DNA of 64,000 bases from Alnus glutinosa (GCF_958979055.1 NC_084887.1:23495044-23559043); one strand, 5' to 3'. Counted from the first letter of the stretch, positions 47,042-58,489 are shown. The notes: generated from the sequence alone by a model not told the origin. Numbers and translations are program-made.

Positions 47042-49276
47042 TCAGGCAAATGCAACATCCGAACGGAAGACATACTTAACACCCTTAGTAACATTACGGG
47101 CTTCGTGTAACATACACTTATCCCCATGAATGTGTAGGAGAGCCATCCCTTCAGTAGGAGCCACCTTCAGAATTCGAGTTATATTAACAAACAATGCATA
47201 TTCCACATATGTAACGGCAAAAATAAGTGTTTTTTTTAAAAAAAACAAACAAAAAATAGGACAAAAGAGAGAATAAACAAGGAATTTACCTCAGCAACAA
47301 CAGCATTCCTCGAACCATAAAAGACAGTCTCTCCTCCAACTAGAGGCTGTGAGGAAGAATCCTTGGGGCTGCTCAGGTCATTTTTGGCCTTGGGTTTAAA
47401 ATCGCCACTCAGATATATTAACAAAGTATAATGGGTGCACTTTCCCTCTCCAAGATCAACGCTTCCGTCAATATGTCGTCCAAAGCGCTGCCCAGCCTTA
47501 TACCTGAAAACTCAAAGCATCCAAAACAAAAACAATATGAAGTTTCATGGTGGATAGGGCAGTAATTTTGGCTAATAATTTTTCCTTCATAAAATCATAA
47601 AAGAAAAGCTAAAGTGATAGAAATCCTATGTTTAGATCAAATCCAAAACAGTCCTTCCTATTTCTTACCATACGAGTTAAAGAGATGGTTTGTGATACAT
47701 CAATAAGCTTCACTAAATTATTCTCCTTAGCAAACTAATGAGCTAAGCATTTTTATCATATCTACATTAGGGAAAAAAGAATGAACTTATGGAAAACTTT
47801 CAACCAACCTGTATAGCCTGATATTTGGATTTAAGCCCACAGCAACCTTTCCTCGAATTTTAATATCGGAAAACAGTTTGTGCAGTCCAGACTCCCATAT
47901 TGTTTCTGCAAGAACAGGATCATTCACAGAGATTCGATCATTATCTCTATAAGCTTCACCTTTCGTTGGACCAAGGCTCCCTTGGTGGACAAAACCGATA
48001 GACTCAGCAGCGTTAATAAATGCCTTTGATTCAGCGGATGTGAAGAAATTCTGCACCTGGATATCTTAAACAAGAAAGAGATAATGCAACCAGTGAAACT
48101 CAAGCATGTATTAAACAGAAATTATAAATTTTATAATCATATATAGTAGGACTGCCATTCATGCCATCATGAACATGAAAAATTATACAGGACTGATATG
48201 TGTAAACCCCATGTCATCCATCATAAACAAATTAATTTCTCAACTCTTGATAGCATAGAAAAAATACACCAGAAACCTAAATCCTTGTTTACTGCTTCCC
48301 ATTGATGTAAAGCCAATGCTCTTCATTGTACATGCCAATACAATCTCCACTGGCTTTTCTAATCTTCTCCCCCATTGATTTGTCTCTACCTTCACACGAA
48401 TGAATTCACCAGGATCCTTTTCTCTCCAATCCTGCCAGTAGCACACCCTACCCCCCACCCCCAATATTTCAACTCCACTCCTTACAGCAATTGAACAAGC
48501 TCCCAATGAATTCACCAGGATCCTTTTCTCTCCAATCCTGCCAGTAGCACACCCTACCCCCCACCCCCAATATTTCAACTCCACTCCTTACAGCAATTGA
48601 ACAAGCTCCCAATGAATCCCAACCACTTAATATTAGTAACCAGTATTCGTTATCGCACCCTATAATCAACATCCTAGTACAATTATAAGCAGCCACATCC
48701 CAAAATTATCTCCCAATTTTATTTTATTTTTTTTAAAAAAAAGTATTGATTTATGGACTCACAAAATGCAATTGGGTATCATTGCAACAGTTAAAAAATG
48801 ACTAAAATCAAACACCAAGCCATGTTCTCCCCTTCCGATTAACATCCTAGGATAAATTACAAGTACCCAATGCCAATATCCTTAAAAAATTGAAATTGAA
48901 AAGATCTCTTATTTGTTGAACCTATAAAACGAAATATGGATGTGGGTATACAATTACAAGCGCTAAAATTGACAACAAGAACATGACACCCCATCCTTCT
49001 TGCCCTGGAACACAAATCACATTCGACCCACCACAGTAAATCAAGCTCATATGCGCACATTCATAAAAACATATTTAAAATAAATAAAGAAGAAGAAGAA
49101 GAGAGGAGGAGTGGAATTCTTACAGTAAAGAGATCCGTATCTTTGAGGCGAGTGATCTGAAGGTTTCTTTTGGGTTTGATGAGTGGCCACTTCGTTGTTG
49201 TTGTTGCCGGTTTCTTGGTACCTGCTTCTCTTCTCTCTCCCATTCTTCGCTTCTTTCTTTCTGGTATTTCTGCCAT
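47042..49276 (-). CDS. 2-oxoglutarate/Fe(II) oxygenase, prolyl-4-hydroxylase type, 4 exons
   Basis: Exons on the minus strand: 49276-49124, 48056-47809, 47503-47290 and 47164-47042. All junctions are GT..AG and the joined frame is 245 codons plus TGA. The double-stranded beta-helix core has the metal ligands His144 and Asp146 (GQRFGRHIDGSVD) and distal His225 (KCMLHEARNV). Lys235, ten residues on, or Arg239 would bind 2-oxoglutarate. The first exon (MAEIPERKKRR...) is basic and may localise the protein; no clear signal peptide or membrane segment is seen. The family hydroxylates proline or other residues using O2 and 2-oxoglutarate. Plant relatives of this compact type are usually annotated only as oxidoreductases of the 2OG-Fe(II) family, so the substrate is unknown. 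Intron 1 (about 1.07 kb) contains a perfect 106-bp tandem duplication. A start further upstream is possible at 49320 but is out of frame with the body. Confidence 0.92.
48401..48612. repeat. Perfect 106-bp tandem duplication in the oxygenase intron 1
   Basis: TGAATTCACCAGGATCCTTT starts at 48401 and again at 48507. The two units, ending CAAGCTCCCAA, are identical by eye. This is either a very recent duplication or an assembly artefact. Confidence 0.9.
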
Positions 49277-49449
49277 ACAACTCTCGCTTCTCTCTTCAAT
49301 ATTTCCTTTGTGTGGGCCAATTTATCATTTTTGTCGGACAGAAATGGCCTGGTCTTTGCTGCTCAGTTGGGCCAAGACCACCACACTTCAAGTATTTACC
49401 CAATAATTAGACCTGTCCGTTTTCTTTCTTTTTATTTTTGTTTTATGTT

Positions 49450-50070
49450 AGGTTCGTTTCGATGTAAAATGTTTTTCGTAGTAAAATATTTTTAACGAAA
49501 TGAATTTTTTGAAAATATTTTTTGACGTTTGACTTGTATGAAAAAATACCAACGGCGTAAAACGGAATTCGGCAACCGCCGCCAGAATCTGGCGACGTCC
49601 GACCGCTATTGTCGGATTCCGACAAACCAAATTCCGGCAACTAGCTGGAATTTGCCAATACAGCCAAAATCCGGCTAATTTAGCTAGATTCTAGCCAGTT
49701 TCGCTATAATCTAGCAGAAATTTCCAGATTTCGGCGGCAATTGCCAAATTCCGACGACCATTAGCCGGAACTGGCCAATGCTGCTAGATTCCGGCAATTG
49801 AATACCAAAATTTAGAGATCTTTGACGGTAGAATCGGGCTACTAACAAACTCCAATGCCAAGCAGTAACGGATTCTCACAAATGTGCGTTCAAAAATGAA
49901 GAGTTTAAATTCAAAAAATGATTTACGGCTGTTTTCAAAAAATTAAATAAGCTTTTATGGGTAACTGAAAAATAATTTATGTTAACCATTATTTTTGTCC
50001 CAACCAAATATCGAAAAATATCAAAAATATTTTTTTAAAAATATTTTACTCCTAAATGAACAAAGTATTA
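49450..50070. mobile_element. Inverted-repeat element with a CCGGAATT-type core (variable-core family, copy 2)
   Basis: The left end (GTTTCGATGTAAAATGTTTT) and right end (ATATTTTACTCCTAAATGAAC) are diverged inverted repeats of the type seen at 4600-5870. The core, 49560-49800, is a run of degenerate units around TTCCGGCAACTAGCTGGAAT and CCGGCTAATTTAGC. The right arm keeps TTTACGGCTGTTTTC and TAAATAAGCTTTT, as copy 1 does (TGAATAAGCTTTTTTTG). Exact ends and target duplication are not resolved. Confidence 0.55.
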
Positions 50071-51140
50071 GAATAAAACTATTGTTACTTTTCTACTTCT
50101 ATGGCAATAAATTCTAAAAAGTGATATTTATTTATTTTTAATTATCACCCATTTATAAATAAGTCACTCCCTTAGCAATTGACCTTAAAATGAAAGAAAA
50201 AGTAGCCACGTCAACACACGTAATTTTTATTTCTTTTTTTCCAAAGTGTTATTAAACAAATAATCAAATAAAATAAAAAGATTGATAAATGTATGAGTGA
50301 TCGCTTCCTTTGTGATATCTCTCAAAATTATTTTTTTGATTAGACGTAGCACTATCAGACGTTGCAAAATTAGTTAAAAAAACACACGGCATTAACTATT
50401 TCAATCCGTCAAAACTTTAAAAAGTGAAAGTCCAACAAAAAAAAAAAAAAAAAAAAAAAACTTAAGTAGAGATCACAAAAAACGTGTTTTCTCATAAATT
50501 TATTGTATTTTTTTAAAAAGAATTCTGTAACATTTATTTTTAAAAAAAATTAAAAATAAATGACATGTAACGGACAGGCTACTACTACTTTTTCATTAAT
50601 TTTAATGTCAATTATTAAGTAGGTGATTTATTTGTAATGGGTCGGTAGCAAGTCAACTTTTTGAGATTTGGTAACAAAAGTGCAAGAGTGACGACAGTTG
50701 GAGGTCCCTTTTGTTTTTGGCTACCCTATGCTGATTGCTGATTGCTGATTGCTGATCGATCCCGTTTCGACTGTATCCAGCCAAGACTGCACCTAACGGA
50801 CCCAACCCAAATGCATACATCTACTTTTTGGTTTAGTTAGTCCTTTTTCTTTCTTTTTTTTTAATAAAAAAAAAATTACTAATTATCAAACTTTCTAAAT
50901 AATTTTTTATTTTAACTAAATATTTTATTTTATTAATGAAACCAACTTTTGAATTGTTTAGTTTTTGGCTCTTTAAATTTAAAGAGAGATACGGATGTTA
51001 AATTTAACTTTTGATAAAGAGTTTTTTAAATTGTAATTTTTGTGTGTTTTGTTAAAAAAAAACTTAATTAAAAAATACAAATTTAAAGAGCTTATTGTGA
51101 ATGGGTTAAAACACTGAATATAGCTTGAGATAGCTTTTTT
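50071..51140. other. AT-rich intergenic DNA
   Basis: No gene recognised. A four-unit GATTGCT run occurs at about 50730-50757 and an A-run at about 50437-50460. Confidence 0.4.
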
Positions 51141-52298
51141 GTATTCTCCCTCTTTAGCCTTTAGTTTATTCGGAGATCATTTGAGAAAAGTGTGCTACGC
51201 TCCTTTGGAGCCACAGCCTAAAAAACCTCCCGCCTAATTAATTATTAGCCTAAGCATAGCATTATATTTTGTATTCCCCCTCTTTAGCCTTTAGTTTCTT
51301 CGGAGATCATTTGAAAAAAGTGTGATACGCTCCTTTGGAACCACAGCCTACAAAACCTCTTGTCTAATTAATTATTGGCCTAAGCATAGCATTGTATTTT
51401 GTATTCCCCCTCTTTAGCCTTTAGTTTCTTCGGAGATCATTTGAGAAAAGTGTGCTACGCTCCTTTGGAGCCACAACCTACAAAACCTCCCGCCTAATTA
51501 ATTATTAGCCTAAGCATAGCATTATATTTTGTATTCCCCCTCTTTAGCCTTTAGTTTCTTCGGAGATCATTTGAGAAAAGTGTGCTACGCTCCTTTGGAG
51601 CCACTGGCTACAAAACCTCCCGTCTAATTAATTATTAGCCTAAGCATAGCATTGTATTTTGTATTCCCCCTCTTTAGCCTTTATTTTCTTCGGAGATCAT
51701 TTGAGAAAAGTGTGCTACGCTCCTTTGGAGCCACAGCCTAAAAAACCTCCCGCCTAATTAATTATTAGCCTAAGCATAGCATTGTATTTTGTATTCCCCC
51801 TCTTTAGCCTTTATTTTCTTCGGAGATCATTTGAGAAAAGTGTGCTACGCTCCTTTGGAGCCACAGCCTACAAAACCTCCCGTATAATTAATTATTAGCC
51901 TAAGCATAGCATTGTATTTTGTATTCTCCCTCTTTAGCCTTTAGTTTCTTCGGAGATCATTTGAGAAAAGTGTGCTACGCTCCTTTGGAGCCACAGCCTA
52001 CAAAACCTCCCGTTTAATTAATTATTAGCCTAAGCATAGCATTGTATTTTGTATTCCCTCTCTTTAGCCTTTAGTTTCTTCGGAGATCATTTGAGAAAAG
52101 TGTGCTATGCTCCTTTGGAGCCACAGCCTACAAAACTTCCCGTCTAATTAATTATTAGCCTAAACATAGCATTGTATTTTGTATTCCCCCTCTTTAGCCT
52201 TTAGTTTCTTCGGAAATCATTTGAGAAAAGTGTACTACACTCCGTTGGAGCCACAGCCTACAAAACCTACCGTCTAATTAATTATTAGCCTAAGCATC
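51141..52298. repeat. Tandem repeat, nine copies of 130 bp
   Basis: Units start with GTATTC(C/T)CCCTCTTTAGCC at 51141, 51271, 51401, 51531, 51661, 51791, 51921, 52051 and 52181. The spacing is exactly 130 bp every time and the last copy is slightly short. Units differ by only a few substitutions and no indels. Internal landmarks are CGGAGATCATTTGAGAAAAG, TGCTACGCTCCTTTGGAGCC and CTAATTAATTATTAGCCTAA. No open frame is shared by the copies. The unit is of plant satellite or minisatellite size; its origin is unknown. Confidence 0.95.
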
Positions 52299-52309
52299 TA
52301 GGAGGGCAA

Positions 52310-53663
52310 AAGGTTGTTTTGACTTTCCATGCTAGAACTATCTACTGTTTAATTTAACTTTGTTGGGACGTGACTAGTGAAAATTCTAGATTAGACCCTA
52401 ATTAATGAACAATTAATCCTATTAAAACATATAAATTTCAAATAGTATAATCATTTTAGGAGCCAGCTAAATTCAAAAAATCCATTATAAAAGATTTGGT
52501 GCTTATAAAATCCTTGTAACTTGAAGACACAATTTCGTAACGTCGATAAACGATACGTTTTTCCTTCCATTACAATAACTCCAAAAACTTTGACTTTTTA
52601 TTATTATTATTATTATTATAAATAACCTTCAAGAGCGAACTCAAAGAAACAATTTGTTAATAAGCACAAAAATCATCTATGTCATATAGCATCAAGTACT
52701 AAAGCTCTCCCTGACTATGCTCCCTTTAAATTCAAAACTACTCCCATTTTTTGTTACGAAATGAGAAATGAAAAGTTACAGAATGGAAGGACCATGATAC
52801 CTAAATGATAATGCCTAAATATATAGACTAGATGTACGTGGTGATCACTTAGTCAAATAAGTGCAGCAACAAAAGAACCAAAAATCCAAAATTGATGCAA
52901 CTTAAACACCATAGGTCTAAAGTCTGGACGATATACATGTCTAAAATGAATAAGCTAAATGAAATACATCAAGTAACGCAAGCAAAGCACACAACAAATC
53001 TCCCCTTAACTCAAAAGGAATTTGATTGTCATGAGACATAAAAATGCACTTGACACTCAATGAGAAGTAAATCATCCACTTTGTCCAAAATATGTATCAA
53101 ATGCATGATGAGTCTATAAGTTGATGGATTGGCATTTACAAAGAAATGCAATTACAGTGAATACCATTTAAAACATGCTTGTGTGAGTGTATGAATACGT
53201 CCCAATAAGCAAGCTTAAGACCTTAAATTTGTGAGGAGGCCAAGCTTTTACATGAAACTACAAATGGTAGTTAGACAACTTTCACAAGCCAAAAGTTTGA
53301 CAACTTTCACAAGCCCAAAGTCAAACATTATTTCTAGGGTCTAGAGAGTCTCATACAAATACCCCTCTTAAGTGACGTAGCGCAGGCGGAAGGGATAAAC
53401 AGTGAAAGAGAAACTTCGTTCTCAAACACAACAATCAACTCACAAGTTGAAAGGAAAACAATTTCAATTCAATGATTTTTCAATAATCCAGTTCTTACAT
53501 TGTCTCTCTATTTATAGCAAAACCCTAAAAGCTTATAAATGAATAAAATAAAAATAAAAAGATATCATCAAATCTTCCTTAATGAATGAGATTTGATGGA
53601 CAAAGTAATCCCACGATTTAAGGAAAAGAAAGACATGGCAATTAAAAAATAAAATATGGAAAG
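52310..53663. other. Retroelement-like, non-coding stretch
   Basis: No frame recognised. The part at 53380-53540 has a reverse TATA-like box (CTCTATTTATAGC, about 53506) and may be an LTR on the minus strand into which the Cassandra element inserted. Confidence 0.35.
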
Positions 53664-53885
53664 TGTGAGGTCCCACATCCCCTGGGAATGAGGATGTGCT
53701 TATATGTATAAATGCACCCTTTATGACACAACGCGTTTTAAAGCCGTGATGGCAATGAACCTATCAGAACTCCGCAGTGAAGCGAACCGCTGCGAGAGCA
53801 ATCCCAGGATGGGTGACCTCCTAGGAAGTCTAATATGGGGAGCCAAAAGCGGACAGTATTGTGTCATTGGGGGTGGATCGTTACA
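53664..53885 (+). mobile_element. Solo Cassandra-type LTR with 5S rRNA-like core
   Basis: The 222-bp sequence runs from TGTGAGGTCCCACATC to GATCGTTACA and is flanked by the perfect 5-bp duplication GAAAG (53659-53663 and 53886-53890). At 53760-53832 it carries the conserved internal part of plant 5S rRNA genes: ATCAGAACTCCGCAGTGAAG, CGAGAG and GGATGGGTGACCTCC, the last covering the C box of the pol III internal promoter. A 5S-derived segment inside an LTR is the hallmark of Cassandra, a small non-coding (TRIM-type) element. Only one LTR is present, so this is a solo LTR. Confidence 0.9.
53760..53832 (+). ncRNA. 5S rRNA-derived segment with pol III promoter boxes
   Basis: Matches the middle and 3' half of plant 5S rRNA, including the A-box region (AGTGAAGCG) and C box (GGATGGGTGACCTCC). 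The first 40 bases and the 3' end of 5S rRNA are poorly matched, so it is not a functional 5S gene. It may still initiate pol III transcription within the Cassandra LTR. Confidence 0.8.
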
Positions 53886-54008
53886 GAAAGTCAACAAAAT
53901 TCCCATGAAATCAGCAATGGAATCTTCTAGGGAATCCTAGGAAATCTGCATGACTGTTTCTCTCCAGAAATCCCGGTCTTCGTTTGATTCATAAGCAAAA
54001 GTCTTCAG

Positions 54009-54215
54009 CTCGGATTCACCGAGTTGGGTCTCGACTCTTTACCGAGACAACATTATCAACCTGTTGAAGCGCTTCAAAATCCTTCTGCTCGGATTCACCG
54101 AGCTGCGTCTCTGCTCTTCATTGAGACGACCTTATCAACTTGCCGAGGCGCTTCAAAATCCCCTTCTCGGACATTGTTCGAGATAATACAATTAATGCTC
54201 CGAGGCACCTCCTCG
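54009..54215. repeat. 79-bp tandem repeat, about 2.5 copies
   Basis: CTCGGATTCACCGAG occurs at 54009 and 54088, followed by GTCTC.ACTCTT.ACCGAGAC and GCGCTTCAAAATCC in each. A third, partial copy begins near 54164 (CTTCTCGGACATTGTTCGAG). CTCGG...CCGAG can pair within each unit. Confidence 0.75.
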
Positions 54216-54561
54216 GGTTGTTCTACATCATTAAGTCATAGCACCAAATTGTATCCAAGTCCATTTTGATTAATTGTTTGCCTTTTTATGCAATAATTTA
54301 ACAATGGCTTTTTCTATAAAGACATTTGATTTAACCCTACCTTATGAACACCGCCTTTTTCTATCACGCACATGTGCCTTATAAAGAACGGAGAGCCAAG
54401 TAAGAGACATTGTCATAGGTTCAGTTAGAGATGATCAATTTGATCTACAAAAAGATGTCATACTCTTGCAAATGATTGCCAACCAAACACTCACTCATAG
54501 TCGAGCTCAAATTTGTAGAAGTCAATATGTGCACATAAAAATAAGTTAATCCATCATAAAA

Positions 54562-55032
54562 TTTAGGGAAAACTTCACTTACCATCCCTGATCTTTCATC
54601 ACTTTTGGAATCATACACTTAAACTTTAAAAAGTGTTAATTTAGTATATGCATTTTTTTTATTAGTTTAGTTTCACCACTCCATTAAGATTTTCCGTTAA
54701 AACCTATCAAAATTCTCAAAATACCCATTTTTTTTTTAAAAAAGTAATAATTTCAAAGATTCAAGTATGAGTATCTTTGCAAATTTCGTTAAATCCTGAC
54801 CAACGCCTAAATTCTTACAATTTTTTCTCTTTTTTTTTTTCTAAACAAAAATGATGGATATTTTAGAAATTTTGACACCCACTCCGTTAGGATTTAACGG
54901 AAAATTCAAACGAATGGGTGAAATTGAAAAAAATTGAATAATGAATACTCTAAATTGACACTTTTTAAAGTTTATGGGTATGATTGCAAAAGTGATGAAA
55001 GATGAAGGGTGAAAAGTGAAGTTTTTTCTAAA
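54562..55032. mobile_element. MITE-like inverted-repeat element
   Basis: The arms match over about 45 bp: left GGGAAAACTTCACTTACC then GATCTTTCATCACTTTTG; right, in reverse, AGAAAAAACTTCACTTTTC then CATCTTTCATCACTTTTG. Pairing continues inward (TTTTAAAGTGT/ACACTTTTTAAAG, CCGTTAAA/TTTAACGG). No clear target duplication. Confidence 0.7.
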
Positions 55033-55724
55033 AGTTATTCTCATGCGAGCCGCAGAACTTGTTTAGGCGGCAGTTCGCCTTTAGATCTTCACTTGACTTT
55101 TAGAAACCTTGGGATGGCGACCCCAATAAGATACACACAACGAAGTCAAGGTGTGATTTAATATCACTAATCACAAATGAGAATATGAAGCATTCAAAAA
55201 GTGCAAAAACCACATAGGACCTTTCTTAATTTTCTTTTCTTTCTTTCTTTACTTTTTTGGTTCTTTTTATTATAAAAATCAAACAACACGCCAACAGGAA
55301 AAAAAAAAAAAAAAAAAAAAAAAAAATGTAACATGTAAGAAAAACAAAACTGGCATACCTTAGGATGATGACTGTGACTTTAAATGCAGTCCCAGGGATG
55401 GGACACAATGACCTAAGTTCATGCACAAAAAAGCAATGCCCTTCATCGACGAGTAGGTATGGTCAGATTTTCACATCTAAACCTTCTTGAATGTGAGTAG
55501 TGCATTTTGACTTCTACTTATAGAATCATTCAAAGAAGTCAACTTGGCCAGCCAATACATTATTGCTAACCTTAACTTGTTCTGCTAAGGCCATGAATTG
55601 TTTTACAAGTCCATTTTTTTATCATCCCTAAAATAGGAATTCTCATACTCGTAGTTACGACATCTCAATTAAAAATAATTTAGTCTAATGTAACAAACTT
55701 TACCACAATGATGGCAAGTAGGGA
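55033..55724. other. Intergenic DNA
   Basis: No gene recognised. A long A-run occurs at 55301-55326. Confidence 0.4.
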
Positions 55725-55911
55725 CAAACTGATGCTGGACAAAGCTAAGATTGTTTTAATATCGTATGATAGCAACAAAAACTATGAATTGAAGATAGAA
55801 AAGAGAATTCAAAAAGAAAGAAAATAACAAATAGGGATAAGATAACCCCTAATTGCCTCAAATAAGTAAGCCGAGAAATAACTCTGAAAGACTTAAAATT
55901 TAATTGATGGA

Positions 55912-56605
55912 TAAATGTCTAATAAATCCCTGAATTGGAGCGCCATTTGAATTCGATCCCTCACTTTTTAAAAGTAAGTAGTCGGTGCTTAACTTTTTTG
56001 CGAATTTGAAACATGTCATTCCGTCATTTTTCTAACCACCGTTAATGTCATGTCAGTATTTTCACCACATCATCTTAAAATATTATTATTTTATTTAATT
56101 ATTAATTTAAAAACATAAAATATTATTATTATTTTTTTTTAAAAAAAAATAAGGGATTTAGGGAGGGGGTTGGCCTGCGAGCCACCCATTAGGTCTGGGG
56201 TGGCCCCTAGATCTAGGAGTGGCCTTCGAGCCACCCCCTGGATCCATATAGGGGTGGCTGCGCAGCTACCCCCGGTCCCCCGACTGCACGCCACTCCTAG
56301 ATCCCGGGGGTGGCTCGAAGGCCACCCTTAGAGACGGCCACCTCTAGGGTGGCTCGCAGGCCACCCCCCTCTCCAAATCCCCTACATTTTTTTTTTAAAA
56401 AAATATATATATTTTAAGTTTTTAAATTAATAATTAAATAAAATAATAATATTTTGAAATGATGTGGCGAAAATGTTGACGTGGCACTAACGATGGTTAG
56501 AAAAATGTATGGAAAAATGACGGAATGACCTGTTTCAAATTCACAAAAAAGTTAAGCACCAAATACTTACTTTCAAAAAATGAGATTCAATGGCGCTCTG
56601 ACTCA
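55912..56605. mobile_element. GC-cored inverted-repeat element inside the LTR
   Basis: The left arm (CTGAATTGGAGCGCCATT, CACTTTTTAAAAGTAAGTAG, CATTCCGTCATTTTTCTAAC, AAAATATTATTATTTTATTT) and the right arm in reverse match over about 200 bp. The centre (56155-56380) is GC-rich with GGGGTGGC/GCCACCCC units that themselves can pair. It interrupts the 3' LTR. About 25 bp of LTR sequence seen in the sister copy are missing at the junction, so a simple target duplication is not visible. Confidence 0.75.
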
Positions 56606-57039
56606 AGAATAATACAGTCATACCTTTATAAAGGTAAAGTTTGGGTATTTTCCAAATATAATACTTGGAGAAAAAGAAAGAAATAAAAATACAAAACATA
56701 ACCGTAAACTTGGAGACATGGTGAAATTCTTGTACAAAAAATAAAAATAGGGTTAAATATAAAAAAGCCCCCTAAACTACCACTCTTTTTCCGGATGGCC
56801 CCCCAAACTACCATTGCTTGCATTTTGGCCCCCAAAACTATCAATTGCTTGTTTTTTTGGCCCCGTCCGTCAGTTTGTGCCGCGTAAGTGGATGGAAAAT
56901 GAGTCACGTGCACGTGACTCTTATAACCCAAAAACCTGAAAATACCCCTCTCCTTACACTTTGAAATTCCCATTTCGCCTTTCTCAACAATACAACAATA
57001 ATGGGAAAAAAAAAAAAAAAATTAGACAAACGTGAGCTA

Positions 57040-57445
57040 CTTATTACCATTATACCATTTTGCCTCCAATTCGCCAAGCACCGAATTAGCTTGGGAGCGC
57101 ATGTCACCTTCGTCATCAGTGTTGCTGCCTGCCGTCGCATGACCAAAATCCTCACTCTTGACGGCCTGTCCTTCGCCACCTTCTCCAACGGCTACGACGA
57201 CAGGTTTAAACCCGATGACGATGTCAGCCACTACATGTCCGAGCTCAAGCGTCGTGGCTCCCAAGCTCTCAATGAACTTGTCGTGTCCAGCGCAAACGAG
57301 GGTCGCCCATTTACGGGCCTAGTCTACACAATCCTCCTCCCTTGGGCAGCGGACGTGTTGAGTGGACTTTACCTCCCGTCAGCGATTCTTTGGATTCAAC
57401 CTGCCAAAGTTTTGGACATATACTACTACTACTTCAATGGTTTGG
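57040..57445 (+). pseudogene. UDP-glycosyltransferase (UGT75-like) N-terminal fragment
   Basis: About 135 codons match the N-terminal acceptor-binding half of plant family 1 UGTs of the UGT75 type (anthocyanin 5-O-/crocetin glucosyltransferase-like): LQFAKHRISLGAHVTF, then ACRRMTK, GLSFATFSNGYDDRFKPDDD, HYMSELKRRGSQALNELVVS, and PSAILWIQPAKVLDIYYYYF. The catalytic His near the start and the whole C-terminal PSPG box that binds UDP-sugar are missing. The G/C-rich codon use resembles a coding origin. Similarity ends at about 57442, where the pyruvate kinase piece begins on the other strand. Confidence 0.85.
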
Positions 57446-57554
57446 AGGAGATCTTTTCCAAAGCTCCAAGGATCACTACATCGAATGGCTTAAAAGTATA
57501 GCCATGGATCTTGTTCTTGTGAAAACAATAACAGTTTGGAGAATCGAATTTGCT

Positions 57555-57884
57555 CATGGGACCTTTGGTGTCAAGCATTATGGCTATAACCTTGTCTTCA
57601 AATTGAGCATTGTATTCTTTTACAAGGTCAATGGTCTTCTGGTGTGAAGCATGGTCCCCATGTGACATATTTTAACATGTCACGTTCATTCCAGCTTCAA
57701 CCAGTTTCCATATCATTTCACGTGAGCTTGTGGAAGGACCAATTGTACATACTATCCTAGTTTTCCTTTGAGCATTCGAAGCTACCCTTTCCTGACCAAG
57801 AGTGAAATCACTAAACAGAAGCTCAAATGGAGAGTTCAATTTGTCAGCACCCAGAGCACCATTTGGAGAAGTGAGCCTCCCACG
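57555..57884 (-). pseudogene. Pyruvate kinase fragment (plastidial type)
   Basis: On the minus strand: [20 protein letters not shown], then [20 protein letters not shown], then [10 protein letters not shown], then MSHGDHASHQKTIDLVKEYN, and IMLDTKGP. These are the N-terminal barrel strands of pyruvate kinase, including the [10 protein letters not shown] and substrate-region MSHGDH motifs. The upstream [10 protein letters not shown] stretch is found in plastid isoforms. The usual ARLN before MSHGDH has become TC-stop-N, so it is broken. The ATP/K+ and later catalytic parts are absent. Confidence 0.85.
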
Positions 57885-58489
57885 TTGGCCCTGCTTGTGT
57901 AATTTCCTGTCAGGATTTTTTCATATAATTGGACGTACATGGGCTTGACTCACTTTGGAGTTTTGTTTTTGTATGATTTTGATTTGCCAAACTAGATGAT
58001 TACATGTAAAAGTGCTATAATGTCCACGATTCAGCAGATTATGTTGCCTCCTTTGGTAATGCAAAGTTTTAAGGTTCAACTCTTCAACTCATTTGAGTGG
58101 CAGCTGCATGTTGGTGCTACGAAGTTTTCAGATTATGGTTAGTTAGCAAAATAGGCCATTGTCAATTGGATTTATAGCTTTGCTTAGTTGAATAGCTTCT
58201 ACAGAATGTTACCATTGTTACCTTGCAACCTCAAGTCCTCAATCATCTTGCCACCAATGCTTACAATATTTTTCCACACATAACAAAGGCTAACACACTT
58301 CACATTTTGTTTTACACACAAGAATCTGGATACAAAGATTTCTCTCAACCACTATGTTCTCATTCATCCAAAAAAACCAGTCTGTTCTCCCCTGTTCTAC
58401 ACAACATAAATAGAGGAGGAGACAGAAAGAGAATGACCAAGCCTCCTCTGTTTAAAACCACTCTATTATCCTTCACACCTGCACCGTGT

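Noticed and set aside
48240..48696. Minus-strand frames with a repeated NSLGACSIAVRSGVEILG stretch
   Set aside because: They come from the 106-bp tandem duplication inside the oxygenase intron.
51141..52298. CRISPR-like array
   Set aside because: Units are contiguous 130-bp repeats without unique spacers, in a plant nuclear context.
53704..53940. Small open frame over the Cassandra LTR
   Set aside because: It is the 5S-derived LTR sequence read as protein; no family match.
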